DNA from: JBGQMW01 sp963769845
Lineage (GTDB): Archaea > Thermoproteota > Bathyarchaeia > Bathyarchaeales > Bathycorpusculaceae
Assembly: GCA_963769845.1 (NCBI GenBank)
Contig: CAVYNL010000019.1
Span: 7,628 to 71,627 of the forward strand
Length of the DNA stretch: 64,000 bases
Direction of reading: 5' to 3'
Shown: piece by piece, positions 43,625 to 51,226 of the stretch
How the letters are laid out: each line of letters starts with the position of its first letter
How positions within the stretch are numbered: position 1 is the first letter of the stretch
Notes under the pieces: model-generated
What the model was told of the DNA's origin: nothing
Seen by the model: the letters and a program-made list of their open reading frames with translations, nothing else
The model's database searches: none
Program-made: the position numbers and the translations under genes

Positions 43625-44889
43625 TTGAGTGCCTCAAAGAAAACGTCGCTTGAAATGTTCAGGCTGAAAAGAACACTCAACACGCTGGCCAGCAAAGAAG
43701 GACGCGGAACCGAGCTTGTCTCACTCTACGTTCCGCCCGGCAAAGCCATAAGCGACGTCCTAAACACGCTCAGAGACGAGTACGGAACAGCGTCCAACAT
43801 AAAATCCACGACAACCCGCAAGAACGTGATGGAAGCCATCGTTAAGGTCCAACAGAGACTTAAGCTCTTCAAGGAACCGCCCGAAAAAGGGCTTGTAATA
43901 TTCTGCGGCGCAATCCCGCAGAACGGCGCGGGAAGCGAAAGGATCGAGACCTACGTGATAGTGCCGCCTGAGCCCATACACATATACCTCTACAGATGCG
44001 ACGCCAGGTTCCACACCGAGTATCTGCAGGAGATGCTCAGGGAGAAAGGAAACGTATGGCATACTGCTCGTAGACTCCCAGAACGCCACGCTCGCGACGC
44101 TTCAGGGCAGAAGACTGGAGATAGTCAGGGAACTCACATCAGGCGTCCCAGGTAAAACCCGCGCTGGAGGCCAGTCGGCAAGAAGGTACGAGACGACTCA
44201 GGGACATGAGACTTCAGGAGTACTTCACACGCGTGGGCCAGCACGCCAACGAGACCTTTCTGCCGATCGAGAACCTCAAGGGCATAATCCTTGCAGGCCC
44301 CGGCCCGACGAAGTACGATTTCGAGAAGGGCGAATACCTCAACTACATGCTGAAGGGCAAGATCATAGACACGGTCGACACGGCATACGTGGAAGAACAA
44401 GGCGTGAAAGAAGTCGTTGAAAAAGCCCCAGAAGTCATGCGAAAAGTACGCTACATCGAAGAAAGGAAGATAGTGCAACAGTTCCTCTACGAAGTCGGTC
44501 ACGACACAGGAAAGATAACGTATGGCGAAGAACAAGTCAGAAGAGCACTCGAATCGGGCGCCGTGAACACGCTCTTGCTCTCCGAGGGACTGGACACTTC
44601 CCGCGTCACCATCAAATGCAGCACCTGCGGTTACCAGGAACAACAGTCCATAAAGAACACTAAACTTATGGAATTTCAACAGAGCCTCATGGGAAAACAA
44701 TGCCCGAAATGCAACGCCCAAGCCCTAAGCATAATCGAAACCGAAGACCTCATCGACGATTTCGCAAAACTCGCAGAATACACGAACAGCGAAGTCGAAA
44801 TAATCTCCACCGAAACAGAAGAAGGCCAAATGCTCAAAAACTCCTTCGGCGGAGTAGCCGCAATGCTACGCTTCAAAGTCCACGAGTGA
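43625..44889 (+). CDS. prf1: Peptide chain release factor aRF1, interrupted by two +1 frameshifts
   Basis: Three frames join to about 420 residues, the normal aRF1 length. Frame one (TTG 43625) covers the stop-codon recognition domain (ASNIKSTTTRKNVMEAI) to about 44047. An extra base at 44048/44049 (AAAGGAAAC) leads to frame two, ETYGILLVDSQNATLATL, including GGQSARR (GGQ 44166-44174), which hydrolyses peptidyl-tRNA. A second extra base at 44193 (GAGACGACT) restores RLRDMRLQEYF on to the C-terminal zinc ribbon (KCSTCG and CPKC). As an essential gene it must be expressed, so this is either sequence error or recoding. Confidence 0.9.
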
Positions 44890-44897
44890 CAATCAGG

Positions 44898-45173
44898 TCA
44901 TCGGCCCGACAGAACTTGCTCAATTTCGCTCTTGGCCGCATTTCGCACCAATAGTCGCTTGTCTTTCGACGTGAACCCTGAAACGAGCTCCACCTTCTTA
45001 TGAAAAAGCCTCGAAAGCTCCTTGACGAGTTCCCTGTTCACCCTTCCACCCTGAGGCTCTTCAGAGCAGTAGACAACAACGTCATCGCCTTCAATCACAG
45101 TCTTGAACGTGCCAGACCTCGGCTTCACGTGAACGTCCAAGAGCACACCGTCTTTTGTCTCAACTGCCCTCAA
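44898..45173 (-). CDS. DUF167 (YggU-like) family protein
   Basis: 91 residues. LLDVHVKPRSGTFKTVIEG, then PQGGRVNRELVKELSRLF, VELVSGFTSKDKRLLV match the DUF167 pattern (VkV.PrA.kn.i......A.G.AN.eLik.La), here with P-R-S-G and G-G-R-V-N. Small alpha/beta protein of unknown function. It is convergent with aRF1 by 8 bases. Start ATG 45173. Confidence 0.85.
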   Translation of the reverse strand: MRAVETKDGVLLDVHVKPRSGTFKTVIEGDDVVVYCSEEPQGGRVNRELVKELSRLFHKKVELVSGFTSKDKRLLVRNAAKSEIEQVLSGR

Positions 45174-45339
45174 ACTAACGCACGAGCCTCATTCAAGCAG
45201 CGTCCGAATATTAACGTTGTGAAAACAGCATAGAATAATCCTAGTAACCTGTCGCTGCGGAAAGATTCCTCTCAGTCGGATTATTACAAGGTATATTAGT
45301 CGAGAATGTCGTAGATGAAGGCGAATCAAGGCGTCCTGA

Positions 45340-46443
45340 ATGAAGCATCCATCATCGTATCTCGAGTGGTACGTGAACGTGCCGAAGATCGAGTATGACT
45401 TACGGTCAAGCGGCACCGCATACTTCAACTACAACCTGAACTTGGGCGAAGTTGACCTGAGCGCCAACTACGTGCATGGCAACCCGCAGACGACAGGCGT
45501 GCTGGCTGGGATGTATCGGGCGAAACCCGAAAACGTCTTCGTGTCAAGCGAGGGCGCTTCTGGACAAAACGCACGGATAATAAGGCTTCTGGCAGAAAGA
45601 AACACGCGAAAGAACGAGGCGATCGTGGAGTACCCGACCTACGAACCCCTGTTGCGGCAGGTTCAGGAACATTTTTCCCGCGTCAAAAGGCTAGAACGCC
45701 GCGAAAAAGAAGAGTATCGCCTCGACGCTGAAGCATTAAGAAAAATCGTTTCCCCGAGAACAGGCTTGCTCGTGCTGACCAATCCGCACGCGCCAAGCGG
45801 TTCAATCTCCAGCAGACGGGAACTGAAGGAAATCATGGCGGTAGCTAGGGAACAGGGTTTCTACGTGGTGTGCGACGAGATCTACGCCGAGTTCAACAGG
45901 AAAGCAGTTCCAACTCTTTTCTCGGTCAACAATGAACTGGGCATCGTGACTTCAAGCCTCACAAAAGCATATGGCCTCGGAGGGCTCAAGCTGGGAGTCG
46001 CCTTGGCCCCAAAGAAACTGGTGGACCAATTATACATCGACGTATTAAACACGGTCGGCAACAGCTCGAACATCACACAAGTCGTCGCGGCGGAAGTCTT
46101 GAGCAGAGGAAAAGGAGAACTGGAAAAACACAGACAAGAGTGGACGCTTCTCAAGCGAGAAACTGAAGAGTGGCTCATCGAGAAGAAAATCGAGTTTTCC
46201 CCGAGCAAAGTCAGCATAACCTACTGGATGAAACTACCAGCAACAGACACTTACAAATGGGTCAATCAAAAGACGATTCCCCACCACAGCCTGGCCCTGG
46301 TTCCCGGCGCCTTCTTCCTCTTCAACTCGGACTATGAACTAGTGAAGACAAGCATGGCAAGACTCGGTCTCGGCAATATCAACCCTCGCAACCCGAACCT
46401 TGCAGAAGGCTTGGAAACACTGAAAAAGGCAATGAAAGCATAA
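45340..46443 (+). CDS. PLP-dependent class I/II aminotransferase
   Basis: 367 residues, fold type I. Motifs: VSSEGASGQNARIIRLL (cofactor-binding start), VLTNPHAPSGSI, VCDEIYAEF with the Asp that contacts the pyridine nitrogen, and SLTKAYGLGGLKLG with the Schiff-base Lys in SLTK. The C-terminal small domain is complete. Likely an amino-acid or histidinol-phosphate-type aminotransferase; substrate not determinable. Start ATG 45340 (ATGAAGCATCC). Confidence 0.88.
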   Translation: MKHPSSYLEWYVNVPKIEYDLRSSGTAYFNYNLNLGEVDLSANYVHGNPQTTGVLAGMYRAKPENVFVSSEGASGQNARIIRLLAERNTRKNEAIVEYPTYEPLLRQVQEHFSRVKRLERREKEEYRLDAEALRKIVSPRTGLLVLTNPHAPSGSISSRRELKEIMAVAREQGFYVVCDEIYAEFNRKAVPTLFSVNNELGIVTSSLTKAYGLGGLKLGVALAPKKLVDQLYIDVLNTVGNSSNITQVVAAEVLSRGKGELEKHRQEWTLLKRETEEWLIEKKIEFSPSKVSITYWMKLPATDTYKWVNQKTIPHHSLALVPGAFFLFNSDYELVKTSMARLGLGNINPRNPNLAEGLETLKKAMKA

Positions 46444-46499
46444 AGCAGGTCTGCACTCTCTTCTTTGAACCTGGCAAGAAATATGGAAGGCATAGACGG

Positions 46500-47696
46500 T
46501 TGGTCGCAACGAGAAGTCGCAAGCGTCTTTCGGCTGTTTTCCCGTTTGAAGCTTTCACCCGGGACATCTGGATAATCTGCATCTCCAACGTCGTCGGCGC
46601 GTTCGGCGAGGGACTCTACTTCTGGGTTTTTCCACTGTATGCTAGGTCACTGCAGGCTGATAACATGCAACTCGCGGTCGTCATTTCCGCGCTCATGGGG
46701 TTCGCAGCGTTGGTTCCCATTCCCGGAGGATTCCTTGCTGACCGCTTTGACCGCAAAAAGATCATCATACTGTCGTGGACGCCATGGATATTCGCCCCTC
46801 TGATCTACTCCTTCGCTCAGAACTGGGCACAGTTGATCCCAGGCACGGTTTGCTGGGGAGTATCGATGATCGGTCTCCCGGCCATAACTGCCTATGTCAT
46901 CTCGAACGTCGAAGACCAGAAGAAGGTAACCTCGGTCCTTTCGTTCGTATGGGCAAGCTACTCGTTCAGCTACATCTTCGCCCCAACAGTCGGTGCGTAC
47001 TTGGCAACGATCACCGGAATGCGACCAGTGCTTCAAGTGGCGACACTATTTGCAGCGGTCTCAACGGGCATCTTCTTCCTACTCAGAAGCCAACACCCGC
47101 GGAGGACCGAAGGCCAGACAAGCCAGCAGAGCATGCCGCCGGCTGAGCGAAGCAGACTGTTGAAAAGCATGCTCCTTCTGGGGGGAATCTTCATGGCAGC
47201 GAGTTTCTTCATGGGCATAGCCAGACCATATGTTACTCCATTCTTGGCCGAACATGTCAAACTCGGCGAATTTCAAGTTGGAGTGTTCGGTTCGGTCAGC
47301 TACGCTGGAGTGACAGTCATGGGTGTCGCTCTCGGACGCTTGGGCGACAAATGGAAAAGATCAGGCGCGATAGGACTGTGTTTCCTTCTTTACATTGTCG
47401 CCGTGATACCTCTCCTGTTGGTCCGAGAAATCGTTTGGCTCATGCCGGTCGCTTTTCTTTTCGGCGGGTCAAGCGTCGCGGGTTCGATAGTGAGCTCCAT
47501 GGTCGGAACGAGTGCGCCGCCTTCGAGGCGGGGACTCTGGGTGTCCGTGCCTCAGACCATGGGCTTGGTCGCAGCGTTCATTGCGCCCTATTTTGGCGGC
47601 TACCTTTACACTCTGTCTCCCGCGTACGCCTTTCTGGTTTCTGTCAGCGGAATTCCCCTCGTTGCCATGGTTGCCTTCACGAAATTGAAGGATTAG
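46500..47696 (+). CDS. MFS transporter
   Basis: 398 residues with 12 predicted transmembrane helices. The loop between helices 2 and 3 reads PGGFLADRFDRKKIII, the MFS signature (GxLaDRxGrKk), and a central cytoplasmic loop rich in Arg and Gln (RTEGQTSQQSMPPAERSRLL) separates the two six-helix halves. The second half carries ALGRLGDKWKRSGAIGL as a degenerate copy of the same motif. Predicted exporter of small molecules. Start TTG 46500 with no alternative in frame nearby. Confidence 0.88.
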   Translation: MVATRSRKRLSAVFPFEAFTRDIWIICISNVVGAFGEGLYFWVFPLYARSLQADNMQLAVVISALMGFAALVPIPGGFLADRFDRKKIIILSWTPWIFAPLIYSFAQNWAQLIPGTVCWGVSMIGLPAITAYVISNVEDQKKVTSVLSFVWASYSFSYIFAPTVGAYLATITGMRPVLQVATLFAAVSTGIFFLLRSQHPRRTEGQTSQQSMPPAERSRLLKSMLLLGGIFMAASFFMGIARPYVTPFLAEHVKLGEFQVGVFGSVSYAGVTVMGVALGRLGDKWKRSGAIGLCFLLYIVAVIPLLLVREIVWLMPVAFLFGGSSVAGSIVSSMVGTSAPPSRRGLWVSVPQTMGLVAAFIAPYFGGYLYTLSPAYAFLVSVSGIPLVAMVAFTKLKD

Positions 47697-47849
47697 CCGA
47701 AAGCATGTAGGAAAGACCAGCTTCCTTTGAAAGACGAGAGAACACGATGCTAACTAACTGTTTCTGGAAAAAAAGGTATGGATCTAAAAGGAAAAGCACC
47801 CTGCAAATAGGCAGGATCAGCCCGAATCTTGCCCTTTGAATGGAAAATG

Positions 47850-47856
47850 TTTTATG
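47850..47856 (+). promoter_or_regulatory. Probable TATA box of the Cren7-like gene
   Basis: TTTTATG lies 35-41 nt before ATG 47891. Strength moderate. Confidence 0.4.
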
Positions 47857-47890
47857 TAGAATAGTACGTAATGTTTGAGAAGGGATTATT

Positions 47891-48055
47891 ATGGCTAAAT
47901 GTCCTGTATGCGGAAAGGAAGTAAGTAGCCCAAAGAAGACCTGGAAGATGGCTGGCAGACCAGACAAGAGCGGCAAGAGAACAGAACTCACAATCGGCCT
48001 CTATGAGCACTGCGGAAAGACTTTCAGGTCCACCTTAGGCAAGAAGAAGATTTAG
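47891..48055 (+). CDS. Cren7-like chromatin protein with CxxC
   Basis: 54 residues, too short for usual gene calls. The sequence MAKCPVCGKEVSSPKKTWKM followed by DKSGKRTELTIGLYEH and CGKTFRSTLGKKKI parallels Cren7 (GKEAEL, KVWALA, RKGVKIGLF, GKYFRHKL): the Trp before the Lys/Leu, the GKR turn, IGLY/IGLF and GK-FR-xL align in order. Cren7 is a crenarchaeal DNA-bending SH3-like protein that intercalates at the minor groove. This version adds a CPVC pair and a third Cys, suggesting a zinc site. The assignment rests on remembered alignment; a generic zinc ribbon is the alternative. Confidence 0.7.
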   Translation: MAKCPVCGKEVSSPKKTWKMAGRPDKSGKRTELTIGLYEHCGKTFRSTLGKKKI

Positions 48056-48191
48056 GCACGACTAATTCGCTGCCGTACCCCCTCTTCCTTTTTCTGTTTC
48101 ACCCTTCTCAAGCCGTCACTATAGGGCATCGGAAGTAAGCAATCAAAGAGGAAATATCAGTTCAGAAAAGACCTGTTAGTCCGAACCTAGT

Positions 48192-48201
48192 GTGTGCACA
48201 C
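48192..48201. other. Palindrome in the gap after the Cren7-like gene
   Basis: GTGTGCACAC is a perfect 10-bp palindrome in the 194-base gap between the Cren7-like gene and the methyltransferase stop. Both genes end here (convergent), so an operator role is not obvious. Confidence 0.3.
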
Positions 48202-48249
48202 GCTATGAGCCATCAAACACGCTCTGAAGTCTGCGGGCGCTAATAGACT

Positions 48250-48912
48250 CTACTTGACGGCGAGTATCTTCCAGTAGTTTGGCTTGTTTTCCATCGCGGT
48301 GACTTTCTTCTCGGTGAAGCGATGCACCAATCTGAAAACCTCAGGTCTTGTGAAGAAATGGTGTAGTTCTCCGAAGCGTTTCTCTTCGAAGGCTTCCAAA
48401 ATCCAGAAAGTGTTGTCCTCCAGCTTTTTGCCTGTGCCGAATCTTGGGTCTGCCACTGAGGCTAGATTTGCGAGAAACGAACCGTTCTTGCTGAGGGTTC
48501 TGTAGACCTCGTTCACAGTTGTCACAATGTCCTTTTGGAACGCGTGATGTATGACGCTGACGCTGATGACTGCGTCCAAGCAACAATCATTCAGCGGAAG
48601 GTTCGTCATCGTTGCGAGGACTAGTGCCACGTTTCCTAGCTTCTCTTTTCGAATCCATCTTCTGGCCATTTTCAATGCATTCTTCGAAATGTCTATGCCC
48701 ATGACTTCGAAACCACTGTTCGCAAGCAAAACGCAGTGTCTGCCAGCTCCGCAACCTAGGTCGAGCACTTTCTCGACCTTCCGCTTTTCCAGATCAGGCA
48801 GAGCATCAGTGACAAACTGTGCGGTCTCCCTCAGTCTTTTTGGCATTCGCTTCAGCGTTGAATAGTACCTTTCCCAATTAGACTGCGTCTTGACCAAGCT
48901 TGCTCCTCCCAT
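48250..48912 (-). CDS. Class I SAM-dependent methyltransferase
   Basis: 220 residues. SAM motif I VLDLGCGAGRHCVLLA, motif II acidic end GIDISKNAL, motif IV-like DAVISVSVIHHA and a C-terminal part unlike standard ubiquinone enzymes. The N-terminal WERYYSTLKRMP resembles the small-molecule methyltransferase group. Substrate unknown. Start ATG 48912 or a Met/Val slightly downstream. Confidence 0.8.
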   Translation of the reverse strand: MGGASLVKTQSNWERYYSTLKRMPKRLRETAQFVTDALPDLEKRKVEKVLDLGCGAGRHCVLLANSGFEVMGIDISKNALKMARRWIRKEKLGNVALVLATMTNLPLNDCCLDAVISVSVIHHAFQKDIVTTVNEVYRTLSKNGSFLANLASVADPRFGTGKKLEDNTFWILEAFEEKRFGELHHFFTRPEVFRLVHRFTEKKVTAMENKPNYWKILAVK

Positions 48913-49037
48913 TAATCATTCTCGTCTTAGAGGTTTCAACCTCACACAATAGTCATAACCTTACCAATGATATTCTATTTGTGAGCACGCTTCTTTCTTG
49001 TACTGAATCGAATTCTGTGAGAGAACACTTGCATTCG

Positions 49038-50414
49038 TTATTCTGTTTCGAATTCTCTGAGCTCTTTGATGTTGTGTATCTCGATAAGGTTGCTCGCGTG
49101 TTTTCGTGAGGTTCTGGAGGCGGCTGTGAAAAGTATCGTGTCTTCGTCGTTGATGAGGCCTGTTGATTGGAGCCTCTTCGCAACCGTTAGGATTCGGTCG
49201 TTTTCTTTGCGGTAGTCGTTGTGCACTGGGTAGACGCCGAAGGCCAGTTCGAGTTGTTTCTTAACGCGTTCTTCAGGTGTGACGGCGATTATTGGCTGAG
49301 GTATCTTGAATCTTGAGATCATCCTGGCAGTGTATCCTGACCTGGTCAACGTGACGACTTTGTTAAGGGGCATTTCTCGGGATATTCTTTGGATGGCCCT
49401 GCTTATGGTGTCTGAGATGTTGATGAAGCCTTGGTCTTTAACGTGGCTCTTGAGGGCTTTTTCGGTTTCGTTCGCGATTTTGGTCATCATCGAGACGGTT
49501 TCCACCGGATAGTGTCCTACGGCTGTCTCGCCTGAAAGCATTGTTACTTCTGTTCCGTCCAGTATTGCGTTGGCCACGTCGCTGACTTCGGCTCTGGTCG
49601 GGACAGGGTTGTGCATCATTGATTCGAGCATTTCTGTCGCCGTTATAACGGTTTTTCCTGTTTGGTTGCATTGTTTGATTATTGATTTCTGGACGAGCGG
49701 AACCCTTTCGGGTTCTATTTCAACGCCTAGGTCGCCTCTTGCTACCATGATGCCGTCTGCAGCGTCCAGGATCTCGTTGAAGTTGTCTACGCCCTCCGAG
49801 TTCTCGATCTTGGCGATTATTGCGCCCTTGAAGCCGCGAGATTCTTTCTTCAGGTTTTCTAGGTCTCGCGCGTTTCTTGTGAAAGAAAGAGCTATGAATT
49901 CAACGTCGTTTTCCTTTGCCAGAGATAGTATCTCGCGGTCCCTGCCCGAGAGGGTTGGAACTGTGAGTCTCTTGTTGGGTATGTTGACTCCCCTTCCGTT
50001 ATCGATTTCGCCTGGGGTCAGCGCGACCAGTCTTAAGGTGCTTTCCTTTTTTTCAGTGATTCGCAGTCTCAACTTTCCGTTGTCAACTACTATGTTGTCA
50101 CCGACATCCACGTTGCTGAGGAAGTTCCTGCTGAAGCTTATCGCCTCATCTTTGAAGCCTGCTTCGAGAACATCTCCTTTATTGACGATTCTGCTCTTTT
50201 TTACTCTGAGTCTTATTTCAGGCCCTTTGATGTCAACGATTATCGGGACATCGGCCACTTTCCTGATGGTTCCAATCATGGTCTCATATTGATCAATTGT
50301 TCCATAGGCAGTGTTTATTCTGGCGCCATTCATTCCTGCGCGATGCATTTTCCGAAGTGTATCCCTAGAGTGACTAGCCGGACCGACCGTACAGACTATC
50401 TTGGTTTTCTTCAA
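49038..50414 (-). CDS. pyk: Pyruvate kinase
   Basis: 458 residues. KIVCTVGPASHSRDTLRKMH at the start, VDIKGPEIRLRV with the phosphate-binding Lys region, IIAKIEN, MVARGDLGVEI and the Mg-site GETAVGHYPVETV followed by a regulatory-type C-terminal domain. Near the N-terminus MNGARINTAYG replaces the common MNVARLNFSHG, so the Arg and Asn remain but the usual His is absent. It makes ATP and pyruvate from PEP; no neighbouring glycolytic gene. Start ATG 50414 (MKKTKIV). Confidence 0.92.
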   Translation of the reverse strand: MKKTKIVCTVGPASHSRDTLRKMHRAGMNGARINTAYGTIDQYETMIGTIRKVADVPIIVDIKGPEIRLRVKKSRIVNKGDVLEAGFKDEAISFSRNFLSNVDVGDNIVVDNGKLRLRITEKKESTLRLVALTPGEIDNGRGVNIPNKRLTVPTLSGRDREILSLAKENDVEFIALSFTRNARDLENLKKESRGFKGAIIAKIENSEGVDNFNEILDAADGIMVARGDLGVEIEPERVPLVQKSIIKQCNQTGKTVITATEMLESMMHNPVPTRAEVSDVANAILDGTEVTMLSGETAVGHYPVETVSMMTKIANETEKALKSHVKDQGFINISDTISRAIQRISREMPLNKVVTLTRSGYTARMISRFKIPQPIIAVTPEERVKKQLELAFGVYPVHNDYRKENDRILTVAKRLQSTGLINDEDTILFTAASRTSRKHASNLIEIHNIKELREFETE

Positions 50415-50534
50415 ACAACTCGTCCCCGCTACGCAGTTTCAAGATATTGTTGAGGTTTGCTTTAATGCTAGCGTTTAGTCTTCGACAGCCCGTGGTCGAA
50501 GGGTTTGTTGCTTTGTTGCAGGTTTCCAAAAATC

Positions 50535-50542
50535 ATTTATAT
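50535..50542 (+). promoter_or_regulatory. TATA box of the 50574 gene
   Basis: ATTTATAT lies 32-39 nt before ATG 50574 and about 120 nt upstream of the divergent pyruvate kinase start. Confidence 0.5.
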
Positions 50543-50573
50543 CATCGGAGCAAGAGTGAAGAACTGACCTGAA

Positions 50574-50873
50574 ATGAAGTTCTTGATCATCTCAAAAGCG
50601 AGACAGATGGCCTTGGATGTCTGGGCTAAACTCCTCCCAGCTCATTTCAAATATCTTGACGAGCTGGAAAAGAAGAAGGTTATCGAGGTTTCGTATCATC
50701 TCATAGGTCATCAAGGCGATGTGCTGATAGTCAAGGCAAATTCTGACGAAGAGTTGGCCAGCATAATAGGTGAAGACCCGATGTTCTTCTATTCCGAAAG
50801 ACAAGTCTACCCACTCACCACGCGAGAAGTTCACAAGCGAAGACTGGAAAAAATCCTCGGGAAAACACACTAA
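50574..50873 (+). CDS. Muconolactone isomerase-like small protein
   Basis: 99 residues with a ferredoxin-like barrel layout: MKFLIISKARQ, then a helix LLPAHFKYLDELEKK, strand KVIEVSYHL, then GDVLIVKANSDEELASIIGEDPMF (the DVLIVEA-type strand and helix of muconolactone delta-isomerase and DUF3303-like families) and a basic C-terminus. Function unknown. Divergent from pyruvate kinase. Confidence 0.65.
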   Translation: MKFLIISKARQMALDVWAKLLPAHFKYLDELEKKKVIEVSYHLIGHQGDVLIVKANSDEELASIIGEDPMFFYSERQVYPLTTREVHKRRLEKILGKTH

Positions 50874-51226
50874 AACAGCAAATCCTCCAATCAGCAGACC
50901 CTAACTGCAAAACGGATTGCGCAGGTGACGGGAAAACTTGCAAGAGTGGACCGGTGGGGATTCATACTTAACTAGGTGCAAATCCCCACTTCTTATGGGT
51001 GAATTCTAGCGCGCGCTTTCCGATTAGAAACCTATCAACGGATTTTTCACAAAACACATTCATCAACCGAAAAGTAACAGCTTCATAGAACAGGCTCGTA
51101 ACGCTCGCTTTCTGGTATGAAACCGCCCGAGCACGATCAACGAGACCGTTCTAGTTTCTGGTACAGAGCGTTCTAAGACTTAGCATAATATCAGGCCAAA
51201 CCGATATACTATCCTGGTGAAAACTA
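50874..51226. other. Intergenic region with hairpin and GC tract
   Basis: About 350 bases without a gene. It contains the inverted repeat GTGGGGATT (50954-50962) and AATCCCCAC (50981-50989) with an 18-nt loop, and the first GC tract of the right-hand region, TAGCGCGCGC at 51007-51016. No promoter is clearer than ATATAC near 51204. Confidence 0.5.
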
